Origin: Sedimenticola selenatireducens DSM 17993
GTDB lineage: Bacteria; Pseudomonadota; Gammaproteobacteria; Chromatiales; Chromatiaceae
Assembly (NCBI RefSeq): GCF_000428045.1
Contig: NZ_ATZE01000016.1
Coordinates: forward strand, 62,001-126,000
Length of the DNA: 64,000 bases
Direction: 5' to 3'
Positions within the stretch are counted from its first letter, which is position 1, and each line of letters starts with the position of its first letter. A program made the position numbers and the translations under genes. Below the pieces are notes generated by a model. It ran no database searches, had not been told where the DNA came from, and was given only the letters and a program-made list of their open reading frames with translations. Positions 27,711-36,993 of this stretch are shown here, in pieces.

Positions 27711-28475
27711 ATGTGCACCCTGGTTATCCTGTTTCAACCCGGACATCGCTGGCCCCTGATACTGGCCGGCAATCGCGACGAGATGCGCGACCGCCCTTCC
27801 TCACCGCCCGGCCAGCACTGGCCGGCACAGCCGGAGGTGACGGCCGGCCTGGATCATCTGGGAGGGGGCACCTGGTTGGGCATGAACCGGCAAGCTGTGG
27901 TGGCTACGGTAATGAACCGGGAGGGGACCCTGGGACCGGCCAGGGATAAAAAGAGTCGCGGGGACCTGGTACTGCAGGCACTGCAACATCCCACGGCAGA
28001 GGCGGCACTGCATGCCGTGCTTGCCCTGCCGACCGGTGATTATCGTGCTTTCAACCTGTTTATTGGCGACAGAGAAAACGCTTACTGGTTGCGCAACCGG
28101 GATGATGAGAGCGGACTGGAACATTTCACCATTCACCCGGGACTGCACATGCTCACCTCCCGGGAGCTGGATGACACCAGCCATCCGCGCATCCAGTTCT
28201 GGCTTCCACTGTTTCAGTCAGCCGCCCCCCCTGTGCCGGAACAGCAGACCTGGAGCGAATGGATATCGCTGCTTGCGGGGCGAATGAATACCGATTTTGC
28301 CAATCCCCATGCCGCCATGAACATGGACTTGCCGATGGGATTCGCCACGGTCTCCTGTTCGCTGATCGCACTCCCCCGATCACCGGATCAGGATCGCCCC
28401 ATCTGGCTCTATGCCGATGGTTCTCCGGACCGGGCGGAATTCTCACCGGTCAGGATCGGTAGACCGGTTGACTGA
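27711..28475 (+). CDS. TANGO2/NRDE-family protein
   Basis: This 254-residue protein starts MCTLVILFQPGHRWPLILAGNRDE, with the N-terminal Cys2 and the NRDE tetrapeptide that name the family. GGGTWLGMNRQAVVATVMNR follows. Bacterial members are often called NRDE proteins. The eukaryotic homologue TANGO2 is linked to heme or lipid handling, but the bacterial biochemical role is not established. The N-terminal Met-Cys suggests Ntn-hydrolase-like processing with Cys as nucleophile; that is an inference from the motif. The gene is divergent from the J-domain gene. I place the start at the ATG where conservation begins. Confidence 0.85.
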   Translation: MCTLVILFQPGHRWPLILAGNRDEMRDRPSSPPGQHWPAQPEVTAGLDHLGGGTWLGMNRQAVVATVMNREGTLGPARDKKSRGDLVLQALQHPTAEAALHAVLALPTGDYRAFNLFIGDRENAYWLRNRDDESGLEHFTIHPGLHMLTSRELDDTSHPRIQFWLPLFQSAAPPVPEQQTWSEWISLLAGRMNTDFANPHAAMNMDLPMGFATVSCSLIALPRSPDQDRPIWLYADGSPDRAEFSPVRIGRPVD

Positions 28476-28587
28476 GTGACCGATGGTTCGATACATCATG
28501 GCAGGTGTAAATTTCCAGTCATGGGGGGTAATTTTCCTGAACCAAAGGTAAAATCGTCCGTATTGCAACAAGGTCAATAATTTTTTA

Positions 28588-30267
28588 ATGGATGCAGCAG
28601 CAACCGGGGAGATGGGCATGCAGCATGACAGGCAACGTAATCCAGGGTGGGTCAGACTGATCTTTATCTGCCTGCTGTTATCCGCCGGCAGCGTTTCCGC
28701 CCAGGATTGGGTCTATACCGTGGTGCCGGGGGATAACCTGTGGAACTTCTGCCAGAAGTACCTGTACAAGGTCGGCTACTGGAAACAGATCCAGCAGATC
28801 AACAACATCAAGAATCCCAAGCGCATGCAACCCGGCACCCGGGTCAAGGTCCCAATGAAGTGGATCAGGGTGAACGCCGCGCATGCCGAGGTCGTTGCGG
28901 TACGAGGAGAAGCGATACTGATCAAGCCGGACGGAACCCGCCAAAATGACATCACACCCGGCACCCGCATCACCCTGGGGGACCGGCTCGAGACGGGACC
29001 GGAGAGCAATGTCGCGGTCCGTTTTGCCGACCAGTCGCTGATTACCCTGCACGCGGAGAGCAATATCCGCTTCGATCACCTCTCGGCCTATGGCGACACC
29101 GGCATGGTGGACTCACGCCTGCATCTGATTGACGGCCGGAGCGATACCCGCATTACCCCGGCCAGCGGACCGGGCAGCCGGTTCGAGATCCACACGCCCT
29201 CTGCCATCAGCGCGGTGCGTGGTACCGAATACCGGCTTTCCAACAGCCAGCAGGTCCAGGCTTCCACCTTTGAAGTATTGAAGGGAAAGGTAGCTGTCTC
29301 GGGTGAACAGCAGACCAAGCTGTTGCCGGCCAGTTTCGGCACCCGGGTGGAGGCCGGCAAACCACCCCTGCCGCCGCGCAAACTGCTCCCTCCCCCGACC
29401 ATCGACGAACTGCCGGCAAAGATTGAACAGCTGAACTGGCCGATCACCTGGCAGGCCCTGGATAACGCCGCGGGTTATCGGGCGGAAATATCACAACAGG
29501 CGGATTTCATCTCGCCACTCTGGCAACAGCAGGTAACGGCCGCACGCGTCCCCCTGCCCGATCTGCCGGATGGGCGCTACTATTTCCGGCTCCGGGGCAT
29601 TGATGATATCGGCCTTGAAGGGATCAACCAGGTTCAACAGTTCAATCTGGATGCCCGGCCACAACCGCCGATCCCGCTGTCGCCAAACAGCGGCCAGCTA
29701 TTCAGGGGAGAGCAGCCCGATCTGAAGTGGAGCGACTCCTCCGACGCCGTCGCATATCGTCTGCAGATTTCCGACACTCCGGCATTTGACCATCTGCTGA
29801 TCGACCGGGAGAACATTACCAGCACGGTTTTTGATACAGCTGAGTTCAAGGCGCCAGGCCAATACTACTGGCGCCTGTTTTCAATCGGCACCGATCAGGA
29901 ACAGGGGCCCGTCAGCGACAGCAGGAGCTGGGAGATCAAGCTGATACCCGACAAGCCTGAAACCAGCCTGGCCATTTCTGAATCGGGCATCACCACCTCC
30001 TGGCGTCCGGGGATTGCCGGCCAGAGTTACCAGGTTCAACTGGCGACGGATGCCGATTTCACGACGCTGCTACAGGAAGCTTCATTGCAGGAGCCGCAAT
30101 TCATATTGCAACCGGTATCAGGGCAGGTGCGCTACTTCCGGGTGCGCTACGTGGAGCCGGACGGATTTGAGGGGCCCTGGGGGGCGACACAACGGATTGA
30201 TCCGACACCGGACAACAGTTGGATCTACACCATCCTGACCGGGGTTCTGGGTCTCCTGTTGATCTGA
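28588..30267 (+). CDS. envelope LysM-FecR-domain protein with Fn3-like repeats and C-terminal anchor
   Basis: This 559-residue exported protein has a signal peptide (hydrophobic core about 20-39, ending SVSAQ), then a LysM peptidoglycan-binding domain (YTVVPGDNLWNFCQKYL..., about 43-92) and a FecR domain (about 120-240, with GDRLETGPESNVAVRFAD and PSAISAVRGTEYRLS). Three fibronectin-III-like beta-sandwich repeats (about 270-535) follow, each with a W-x-x-x/AxxYRLQIS pattern. It ends in a short hydrophobic helix WIYTILTGVLGLLLI right at the stop. This looks like a periplasmic wall-binding protein tail-anchored in the inner membrane. FecR domains often regulate sigma factors, and an ECF sigma gene lies 65-77 bp downstream. 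A functional link is inference. Confidence 0.85.
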   Translation: MDAAATGEMGMQHDRQRNPGWVRLIFICLLLSAGSVSAQDWVYTVVPGDNLWNFCQKYLYKVGYWKQIQQINNIKNPKRMQPGTRVKVPMKWIRVNAAHAEVVAVRGEAILIKPDGTRQNDITPGTRITLGDRLETGPESNVAVRFADQSLITLHAESNIRFDHLSAYGDTGMVDSRLHLIDGRSDTRITPASGPGSRFEIHTPSAISAVRGTEYRLSNSQQVQASTFEVLKGKVAVSGEQQTKLLPASFGTRVEAGKPPLPPRKLLPPPTIDELPAKIEQLNWPITWQALDNAAGYRAEISQQADFISPLWQQQVTAARVPLPDLPDGRYYFRLRGIDDIGLEGINQVQQFNLDARPQPPIPLSPNSGQLFRGEQPDLKWSDSSDAVAYRLQISDTPAFDHLLIDRENITSTVFDTAEFKAPGQYYWRLFSIGTDQEQGPVSDSRSWEIKLIPDKPETSLAISESGITTSWRPGIAGQSYQVQLATDADFTTLLQEASLQEPQFILQPVSGQVRYFRVRYVEPDGFEGPWGATQRIDPTPDNSWIYTILTGVLGLLLI

Positions 30268-30277
30268 TGCCGGCGAC

Positions 30278-30283
30278 TATAAT
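30278..30283 (+). promoter_or_regulatory. possible -10 element before ECF sigma gene
   Basis: A perfect TATAAT lies about 60 bp before the sigma-factor start, but no good -35 stands 16-18 bp upstream. It is a weak candidate promoter. Confidence 0.35.
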
Positions 30284-30344
30284 CTAACTGCCCCGGCAAC
30301 TCCCTCGAGAGCTCCCGCCGGAAACTGGAGAAGTGACAATTCGC

Positions 30345-30893
30345 ATGAACTGCGTCATAACCGCATGGGCCAGCCACGAAGCTGAGCTCCGACACTATCT
30401 GCGCAGACAATTGCAGGATTCGGCCTTGGCCGAGGATCTGTTGCAGGATACGTTCCTCAAGGCACTGGCAGAGGGTAGCCGTTTCTGCCAACTGGAGAAC
30501 AGGCGTGCCTGGCTGTTCCGGGTGGCAAAAAACCGCCTGATCGACTACCACCGCACCCACAAGGCACACGAAACCATTGTCGGTGATCTGCCGGAATCAC
30601 CTGCCAATGAAGCACCGGTGGTGGATGATCTCAGCCAGTGCCTGCCACGTGCGCTCACCGAGTTGTCGCCGGCGGACAGTGAAGTGATCAGGTTGTGCGA
30701 TATAGAAGGCATCAGCCAGGCCGAATATGCCCGACTGAAGGGCCTCTCACCCGCCGGGGCCAAGTCCCGCATCCAGCGGGCGCGAAAACGTCTCAAATTA
30801 CACTTGAAAGCTGCCTGTCAGGTTCGCTATGACGAGAACGGCAAGGTTTGCTGCTTCACCCCGCGCCCGCCCGACTCCACGCCAAAGCCATAA
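30345..30893 (+). CDS. ECF-type RNA polymerase sigma factor (SigZ-like)
   Basis: This roughly 182-residue sigma factor has region 2 (LRHYLRRQLQDSALAEDLLQDTFLKAL ... RAWLFRVAKNRLIDYHR) and region 4 (LTELSPADSEVIRLCDIEGISQAEYARLKGLSPAGAKSRIQRARKRLKLHL). The C-terminal tail RYDENGKVCCFTPRP is a short Cys-Cys extension seen in SigZ-like proteins and may sense redox state or metal. A GTG at 30333 is an alternative start. GGAG at 30327-30330 is poorly spaced for either. No anti-sigma gene of usual type adjoins it; the upstream LysM-FecR protein or the CC tail could provide control. Its target promoters are unknown. Confidence 0.85.
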   Translation: MNCVITAWASHEAELRHYLRRQLQDSALAEDLLQDTFLKALAEGSRFCQLENRRAWLFRVAKNRLIDYHRTHKAHETIVGDLPESPANEAPVVDDLSQCLPRALTELSPADSEVIRLCDIEGISQAEYARLKGLSPAGAKSRIQRARKRLKLHLKAACQVRYDENGKVCCFTPRPPDSTPKP

Positions 30894-31087
30894 CCCCGCG
30901 TCTCCTAGCGAGCGGCTTGAATCCGGCCTCCTGCTTTGCCCTACCTCCTCCATCCGTGGAGTCGTGTGCTTCGCGGTACAGGATCCTCCCCGGGGTGGAT
31001 AGTAAAAAAAACTGCATCCTTCTGCCGCTGCCATCGTCTTCAGGTTAAAGACCACTGTGGTGACGATACTGTCTGGAGACCTTGCTA

Positions 31088-32149
31088 GTGAACGATACAG
31101 TCCAGGAAACACTGCGTAAAAGCCCGCTATCCAGAACTTTTTTCTGGCTGACGGGGCTGGCGGTTACCGTGCCGCTCTGGTTTCTGGTCTATTTCCACCT
31201 CACCGACTTCGCCAATTTCATCCTCTCCCTGACCGGCTATACGCGCAGCAGCCATCTCGGTGAGGCGATCCATTTCTTCTTCTATGACACCCCCAAGGTG
31301 CTGTTGCTGCTGATCGGTATTGTCTTCCTTATGGGCATTATCCAGACTTTTTTCGCCCCCGAGCGGACCCGTGCGCTGCTGGCGGGCAGGCGTCTTGGGC
31401 TGGGCAATACGCTGGCGGCACTACTCGGTATCGTCACCCCGTTTTGCTCCTGTTCGGCGGTACCACTGTTCATCGGTTTTCTCTCTGCCGGCGTACCACT
31501 GGGTATCACCTTCTCATTCCTGATCGCGGCACCCATGGTCAACGAGATTGCCCTGGCACTGCTGCTGGGCCTGTTTGGCTGGCAAGTCGCCGCGCTCTAT
31601 CTCGGCCTGGGACTGGCAGTGGCGATCTTTGCGGGGCTGCTGATCGGCAGGTTGGGCATGGAGCGATACCTGCAGGATTGGGTGCGGGATATTCAGGCCG
31701 GTAACAACGTGCCGGTTAACACCGCCGGCATGCGCTGGGAGGCTCGATTCCAGGCCGGCTGGCAGCATGTCAAAGAGATTGTGGGCAAGGTCTGGCCCTA
31801 TATCCTGATCGGTATCGCGGTCGGCGCGGCAATCCACGGCTACGTGCCGGAGGATTTCATGGCGACATTCATGGGCAAGGAGGCCTGGTGGTCGGTGCCC
31901 GCCGCCGTGGTCATGGGCGTGCCCATGTACACCAACGCCGCCGGTATCATCCCGGTGGTCGAGGCACTGATCGGCAAGGGCGCCGCCCTTGGGACTACCC
32001 TGGCCTTCATGATGAGCGTGATCGCCCTTTCGCTACCAGAGGTGCTGATCCTGCGCAAGGTGCTCAGGTTGCCACTGATCGCCACCTTCGTTGGCGTGGT
32101 CGCGTTTGGCATCCTGGTGGTCGGCTACCTGTTCAATCTGCTGATCTGA
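31088..32149 (+). CDS. ArsP-type (DUF318) membrane permease
   Basis: This 353-residue inner-membrane protein has eight or so transmembrane segments and belongs to the DUF318/ArsP permease family. The hallmark TPFCSCSAVPLFIGFLSAGVP (about 115-135) contains the paired cysteines thought to contact organoarsenicals in ArsP. A second half-repeat AVVMGVPMYTNAAGIIP is present. I place the start at GTG 31088, with GGAG 9 bases upstream, instead of TTG 31082. The thioredoxin-like gene 47 bp downstream is a common partner. Cargo may be trivalent organoarsenicals or another thiol-reactive compound; the sequence does not decide. Confidence 0.86.
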   Translation: MNDTVQETLRKSPLSRTFFWLTGLAVTVPLWFLVYFHLTDFANFILSLTGYTRSSHLGEAIHFFFYDTPKVLLLLIGIVFLMGIIQTFFAPERTRALLAGRRLGLGNTLAALLGIVTPFCSCSAVPLFIGFLSAGVPLGITFSFLIAAPMVNEIALALLLGLFGWQVAALYLGLGLAVAIFAGLLIGRLGMERYLQDWVRDIQAGNNVPVNTAGMRWEARFQAGWQHVKEIVGKVWPYILIGIAVGAAIHGYVPEDFMATFMGKEAWWSVPAAVVMGVPMYTNAAGIIPVVEALIGKGAALGTTLAFMMSVIALSLPEVLILRKVLRLPLIATFVGVVAFGILVVGYLFNLLI

Positions 32150-32196
32150 CAAGGATCACTACGTTTCCGTTTAATTTTTCCATTAGGAGAATCTCA

Positions 32197-32439
32197 ATGA
32201 AGACAATCAAAGTACTCGGCACCGGTTGTGCCAACTGCAAGACCACCCTCCGGTTGATTGAAGAGGCCGCCCAGGCTGCAGGGGTGGAGGTCACCCTAGA
32301 GAAGGTGGAGGAACTCAGTGAGATCATGAAATACGGCGTCATGAGCACGCCGGGCGTGGTGCTGGATGGCCAGGTGGTGCACGCCGGCGGTATCCCGTCG
32401 AAGGGGGCAATCGACGGCTGGCTGGCTGACAACCGCTGA
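32197..32439 (+). CDS. small thioredoxin-fold redox-active disulfide protein
   Basis: This 80-residue protein has a CxxC motif in LGTGCANCKTT (C11, C14) and the cis-Pro loop STPGVVLDG, as in the TM0996/MTH895 group of mini-thioredoxins. No signal peptide is present, so it is cytoplasmic. AGGAGA (32185-32190) precedes the ATG. It follows the ArsP-type permease on the same strand, a frequent pairing. It may reduce or hand over a thiol-bound substrate to the permease. Confidence 0.88.
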   Translation: MKTIKVLGTGCANCKTTLRLIEEAAQAAGVEVTLEKVEELSEIMKYGVMSTPGVVLDGQVVHAGGIPSKGAIDGWLADNR

Positions 32440-32524
32440 TGCGGATTGACCTGGCGCAGTCACGGGCCGATTAGTCTCAATCCACCGACAAACCGAAGCC
32501 AGCGGAACTATAGTTAAATCAGAA

Positions 32525-32542
32525 AGGAGGTCTTCGCCTCCT
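32525..32542 (+). promoter_or_regulatory. hairpin with sequestered Shine-Dalgarno-like AGGAGG
   Basis: AGGAGG (32525-32530) pairs with CCTCCT (32537-32542) across TCTTCG. A free GGAG (32543-32546) immediately follows and is spaced 7 bases from the GTG at 32554. The hairpin may set translation of the small membrane protein or be incidental. Confidence 0.35.
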
Positions 32543-32553
32543 GGAGAGTTATC

Positions 32554-32934
32554 GTGACAGGTGTGATTAAGGACCAGACGGACTGCACGACGATACGGCT
32601 CGTCGCCAGCTATTTTTCACCCTTTGCACTTCCCCGCCTGGCTCCCGGGAAGCATGCCAGCCGGGGCGAACGGGAGCGGGTTCATCGGATTAACATGCTC
32701 AACCTGCAGCCCTTCATGCGACGCTACATATTCCGCTCGGGTCAACTGGTGGTGGGGTGCTTCATCGCCTCTCTGCTGTTCGCCAGCCTGCTGCCGTTTC
32801 CACCGCTGGCCATCGCCGCCAGTATTGGCGTCATCCTCGCGGTTCTGCACACGGTCCTGCTGATCTTTATGCAGCAATGGGTAAACCAGGTCGCTGCCCG
32901 TGAGGGGCCAAATAACGACCAGACCGAACGCTAG
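32554..32934 (+). CDS. small hypothetical membrane protein
   Basis: This 126-residue protein has two hydrophobic helices (about 67-82 and 85-108) separated by a short PFPPL turn, a helical hairpin in the membrane. A hydrophilic N-terminal half of about 55 residues and a short charged tail flank them. I do not recognise a family. The GTG start is supported by GGAG 7 bases upstream; an ATG at 32695 would give only the membrane part and has no ribosome-binding site. It is the last gene before the convergent asnS, with a dispersed repeat between. Confidence 0.55.
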   Translation: MTGVIKDQTDCTTIRLVASYFSPFALPRLAPGKHASRGERERVHRINMLNLQPFMRRYIFRSGQLVVGCFIASLLFASLLPFPPLAIAASIGVILAVLHTVLLIFMQQWVNQVAAREGPNNDQTER

Positions 32935-32990
32935 GAGTCCGTCGGACTTAACACTGATCTACTGCGGAAAAGCCGGACAAACTACTGGGA
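32931..32990. repeat. dispersed repeat family D, copy 1
   Basis: The stretch from 32943 containing CTTAACACTGATCT, TGCGGAAAAGCC and GACAAACT is repeated at 36858-36905 with only a few changes. GGAGTCCGTCGG near its start and CCGGACAAACT near its end are partly complementary. It lies between the convergent small-membrane-protein gene and asnS. Confidence 0.7.
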
Positions 32991-33056
32991 CGGGTCAACC
33001 GAAGGAAGACCTGTCCTGCTTTTTCGAGTCCGATCACTGCTTCAGGGCACAACCGG

Positions 33057-34463
33057 CTAGAATGGCGCATGTTTGGGTGTGCGGGGGAACGGAATGGCAT
33101 CACGGATATTCTCCATCCCGGTCACATAGTTCACTACTCGCTCAAAACCCATACCGAAACCGGCATGCGGGACAGTCCCGTAACGGCGCAGGTCCCGATA
33201 CCAGCTCATATCCCCCTGGATGCCAAGTTGGGTGATTCGCCGGTCCAGTACATCCAACCGCTCCTCACGCTGACTGCCGCCAATAATTTCACCAATACCA
33301 GGCACCAATACATCCATGGCCGCCACCGTTTTCCCATCATCATTGAGCCGCATGTAAAAGGCCTTGATGGATGCCGGATAGTTCATCAGGATTACCGGAC
33401 GCCCGACATGCTGTTCCGCCAGGTACTGTTCGTGTTCCGACTGAAGATCCAGCCCCCATTCGACCGGAAACACGAATGACTCTCCACAGCTGCGCAAGAT
33501 ATTGATCGCATCGGTGTATTCCATATATTCAAAATCACTTCGAATTACAGTCTCCAGCCGTTCAATCGCCTCCTTGTCGATCCGCTCGGCAAAGAAAGCC
33601 ATATCGTCCTGCCGCTCGTCCAGCACCGCCTTGAAGATATATTTGAGGAAATCCTCGGCCAATCCGGCATTGTCGTTCAGATCGGCAAAGGCAACCTCCG
33701 GCTCGACCATCCAAAACTCGGCCAGGTGCCGGCTGGTATTGGAATTTTCCGCACGGAAGGTGGGGCCGAAAGTGTAAACCTTGCTCAGCGCAAGTGCGTA
33801 GGCCTCCGCATTCAACTGACCAGAGACGGTCAGGAACGCCTCACGGCCGAAGAAATCACCTTCAAAGTCAATTGCACCACCCGCGGATCGCGGCAGGTTG
33901 TTCAAGTCCAGCGTACTGACCCGGAACAACTCACCGGCCCCTTCACAATCACTGGCGGTGATGATCGGGGTGTTGACCCAATGATATCCCCTTTCATGGA
34001 AATACCGATGGATCGCGCTTGAAAGGGTCGTGCGTACGCGTGAGATGGCGCCGAAAGCGTTGGTGCGGGGGCGAAGATGGGCCACCTGACGCAGGTATTC
34101 GAAGGTGTGGCGCTTCTTGGCAATGGGATAGGTATCTGGATCATCCACCCAACCGATAACTGACAGCGCGCTCGCCTGGATTTCACAGGATTGACCCTTG
34201 CCGGCCGACTCGCTCAGAAGTCCGCTGATTTCCACGGCGCAGCCAGTGGTGATTTTCAACACATCACTACTGTAATTTGGCAGGGAGCTGGGCACCACCG
34301 CCTGGATGGTATCGAAGCAGGAGCCGTCATAGACATTGATAAAAGAGATGCCGGCCTTGGAGTCCCGCCGGGAACGCACCCAGCCACGAACAGTTACTTC
34401 ATTTCCGATGGCGGTGCCACCGGAGAGCAGGAATTTGATATCACGATTGTGCATGCTAATCAT
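33057..34463 (-). CDS. asnS: asparaginyl-tRNA synthetase
   Basis: This 468-residue class IIb synthetase charges tRNA-Asn. The N-terminal OB-fold anticodon-binding domain (about 18-115, [26 protein letters not shown]) leads to the catalytic core: motif 2 region [25 protein letters not shown] and motif 3 [31 protein letters not shown]. Those features and the typical -HAPF C-terminus distinguish AsnRS from AspRS. The Met at residue 4 (34454) is an alternative start. The presence of AsnRS suggests direct Asn-tRNA formation. Confidence 0.96.
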   Translation of the reverse strand: MISMHNRDIKFLLSGGTAIGNEVTVRGWVRSRRDSKAGISFINVYDGSCFDTIQAVVPSSLPNYSSDVLKITTGCAVEISGLLSESAGKGQSCEIQASALSVIGWVDDPDTYPIAKKRHTFEYLRQVAHLRPRTNAFGAISRVRTTLSSAIHRYFHERGYHWVNTPIITASDCEGAGELFRVSTLDLNNLPRSAGGAIDFEGDFFGREAFLTVSGQLNAEAYALALSKVYTFGPTFRAENSNTSRHLAEFWMVEPEVAFADLNDNAGLAEDFLKYIFKAVLDERQDDMAFFAERIDKEAIERLETVIRSDFEYMEYTDAINILRSCGESFVFPVEWGLDLQSEHEQYLAEQHVGRPVILMNYPASIKAFYMRLNDDGKTVAAMDVLVPGIGEIIGGSQREERLDVLDRRITQLGIQGDMSWYRDLRRYGTVPHAGFGMGFERVVNYVTGMENIRDAIPFPRTPKHAPF

Positions 34464-34664
34464 CCGAATGTTCTGGGCGTATTATCCCGAGAGACCTCAG
34501 CGGGGGCTACCAGGCAAACGAACAAGCGCCTGGCGTACCACCGGTTCATCCAACCGGAGAGGATTCCGGAATTATACATGGTAGTTTGACGGGAGACATC
34601 GGTGGAAAAAAGGTCGGCAATTCAAACAGCAGACGATACGGTTCCGCTGGTATCAGGCATCCAG

Positions 34665-35384
34665 CTAGCGACCCGCTTCGGCAGGCTGTTCATTTGGCAG
34701 ACGTTGATCATGCATCGCCTGCAACAGCTCCCGGGATTCATTCCGCAACTGTGAGGCCAACGCACTACTTCGAGGTCTTGTCAGAAGAAAGGAGTCCAGT
34801 GCACGCGCCGCCCTGGCGGCGTTTTGCCACTCGCCCGTCTGCGCATAATCGAGTGCGACCTTGGTGTAATATCGGCTGGCGGCGGTGAGCTGAAAGTCGA
34901 TTAATTTTAACTGTAAGGCGGCTCGCTCGGAAACTGCCAACTTACGTCCGAAGGTCTGGCTATCCAGCAGCCCATAAATTTCGTTCAGACCGATGACATA
35001 GCGATTAAGCGAATCAACCGATGTGATGGCGGCAGAATTAACCGATGTGGATCCCTCCGGTTCTGTCCGGGCCCGTTCTTCCGCCTGCATGACCTGCTGA
35101 CTGATGTGTGGTTTCCTGGGGAACACCTGGCGAATGGTAATATATCTGGCGAGGAGTTCATTGCGCAGTAATTTTCCAACACCGGAAGGCAAACCACCTC
35201 CCCGGCTCTTCTCCAGCGCCTCCTCGATCTGCTGAACACCGACCATCAAACGGTGCACCGCAAGACGCTTGGCGGCCATATACTGTTCATATTTTTGTGC
35301 CAGACTGCCAACCAGCAGCAACAGAAGCAGCAGCCCGCCAATTACCGCGAACAGGCGCAGATGATCAGGAATCAAATCCAACAT
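34665..35384 (-). CDS. hypothetical single-pass membrane protein
   Basis: This 239-residue protein has one N-terminal transmembrane helix (LFAVIGGLLLLLLLVGSLA, about 11-29) followed by a soluble, mostly helical region rich in Arg, Glu and Gln (about 30-235) with likely coiled-coil character at 40-60 and 150-185. I recognise no domain. It is encoded downstream of cheV on the same strand with a 72-bp gap, so it may be co-transcribed with cheV, and it precedes asnS. Confidence 0.6.
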   Translation of the reverse strand: MLDLIPDHLRLFAVIGGLLLLLLLVGSLAQKYEQYMAAKRLAVHRLMVGVQQIEEALEKSRGGGLPSGVGKLLRNELLARYITIRQVFPRKPHISQQVMQAEERARTEPEGSTSVNSAAITSVDSLNRYVIGLNEIYGLLDSQTFGRKLAVSERAALQLKLIDFQLTAASRYYTKVALDYAQTGEWQNAARAARALDSFLLTRPRSSALASQLRNESRELLQAMHDQRLPNEQPAEAGR

Positions 35385-35456
35385 CGTTGTTACGCCAACA
35401 AAAATTACCGGCCACGTCCGGATGAAATTGCCAGGCGGTCAACCCGCCCTTCATCA

Positions 35457-36410
35457 TCAGGGATGACCGCTCAGAATCTCCTGTAGTTTGGCCGCCAGCT
35501 CGACCGGCTGGAATTTCGGCACATAGGCATCGGCACCCACACCTTTTCCCAACTCCTGATTGGCATCCGCGGATAGTGACGAGTGCATGATGACCGGAAT
35601 ACCGGCCAGTCGTGGATCCTGCTTGATATTCTTGGTCAATACATAACCATCCATTTCAGGCATCTCCACATCGGTTAGAATCACCTGGACATAGTCACTC
35701 ACCTTATGACCGGTCGCCTCTGCCCGGTCCGCCAGATCCTTGATCTTCTCCCACGCTTCGGAGCCGTTTGACGCGCTCAGGTGTTTAACGCCGATATGGT
35801 TCAGGGTTCTGACAATCTGATCCCGGGCCACGGCGGAATCATCGGCAAAAAGTACCGTTACATCATCACGATCAAGCTTCTCGATACCTTCAAACAGCTC
35901 TTCACCTTCACCGAACCCTGAGGTCTTGGCCAGTACCATCTCGACATCCATGATCATCACGATGCGTTTGTCGGTCAACTCGGTCACAGCCGTCACCAGT
36001 CCACCGTGCTGCTGGGCCATCATGTTCGGTGGAACCTTCACATCCTCCCAGGCAAGCCGCACGATATTGTCCACCGAGTGCACCAGAAAGCCCTGCACAT
36101 TCTTGTTATATTCCGTGACAATGAGAATACTGGGTTTTTGCTCGGAGTTGACTCCGCAGAATTTGGGCAGGTTAATGATCGGTATCATGCTGCCGCGCAG
36201 GCTGACCATTCCCTCCACCGAGGCGGGCATGTCCGGTGCACGTGTAATCTCCGGGATATGCATCACCTCCCGCACCTTGAAGACATTGACGCCGAAAGTC
36301 TCTTCTCTTCCAGTCACGGAGTCGCGACCCAAACTGAACAGCAGCACCTCCAGCCTGTTGGTGCCTGCCAATTGTGTGCGACTGTCTACAGAATCGATGA
36401 AATTTGCCAT
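35457..36410 (-). CDS. cheV: chemotaxis protein CheV (CheW-receiver fusion)
   Basis: This 317-residue protein has a CheW-like coupling domain (about 20-165, VFKVREVMHIPEITRAPDMPASVEGMVSLRG) and a CheY-like receiver (about 185-317). The receiver has the acidic pair in FADDSAVARD, the phospho-acceptor aspartate in ILTDVEMPEMDGY, and the lysine in DAYVPKFQP. CheV couples chemoreceptors to CheA and adapts through phosphorylation. No other che genes are in the window, so it works with an array encoded elsewhere. Confidence 0.93.
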   Translation of the reverse strand: MANFIDSVDSRTQLAGTNRLEVLLFSLGRDSVTGREETFGVNVFKVREVMHIPEITRAPDMPASVEGMVSLRGSMIPIINLPKFCGVNSEQKPSILIVTEYNKNVQGFLVHSVDNIVRLAWEDVKVPPNMMAQQHGGLVTAVTELTDKRIVMIMDVEMVLAKTSGFGEGEELFEGIEKLDRDDVTVLFADDSAVARDQIVRTLNHIGVKHLSASNGSEAWEKIKDLADRAEATGHKVSDYVQVILTDVEMPEMDGYVLTKNIKQDPRLAGIPVIMHSSLSADANQELGKGVGADAYVPKFQPVELAAKLQEILSGHP

Positions 36411-36993
36411 TACCTACCGCCAATCAATGGGTTGAAGTGCTTTGTTATGTTGTGCCTGAAGGGCCCGGTTCTAACTCCAGTTGAGTAAGATAGCGGCCGC
36501 TCAGAAGATTGCTTTAGTCAAATACATACCACGACAAATATTTCTTCTAATCAATTGTTTTGAATAACAATTAATCCTATATTCGAGGAATAAAAACTAT
36601 CTGGATCACCTTTAAATTCGTATACATAAAGACAATCCATCTTATTTCATCGACACCTTGCATTGCGGGATAGAGGGTTGGCCAGGTTCAGTCATGAACA
36701 TATCGACATTGGAGTTGGTGGACTATCTGGCCAACAATTGAGAACCAGTGCGTTAAATATTAACCGGGAATTGCCGTTATCTGGCTATCCTATGTATACA
36801 GGATCATTGCTCTTTACCGTCAGCACGGCTGCCCCGGGCACAGTAGGCCAGGCGCCTCTCGGGCTTAACACTGATCTGGTGCGGAAAAGCCCGACAAACT
36901 CCTAGACGGGAAAAAGCGACACTCCGGCCGGGTAGATCGGACATTCTTGAAACTATATGTGCCATACAACAGTTAACTGAGGATTCCAGATTT
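36411..36993. other. 583-bp divergent intergenic region
   Basis: The region lies between cheV (minus) and a large unknown gene (plus). Its middle (about 36500-36660) is distinctly AT-rich and probably holds promoters for both directions. The second copy of dispersed repeat family D is at 36858-36905. I see no convincing gene or RNA; an 80-codon frame at 36663 has no ribosome-binding site and runs through the repeat. Confidence 0.55.
36858..36905. repeat. dispersed repeat family D, copy 2
   Basis: It shares GGCTTAACACTGATCT, TGCGGAAAAGCC and GACAAACTCCTAG with the copy at 32931-32990, about 4 kb away, in the same orientation. The ends carry short complementary GGGC/GCCC arms. It is intergenic. 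Confidence 0.7.

Noticed and set aside
36663-36905. 80-codon plus-strand frame in the cheV upstream region
   Set aside because: It runs through a dispersed repeat, lacks a ribosome-binding site and has no recognisable protein features.
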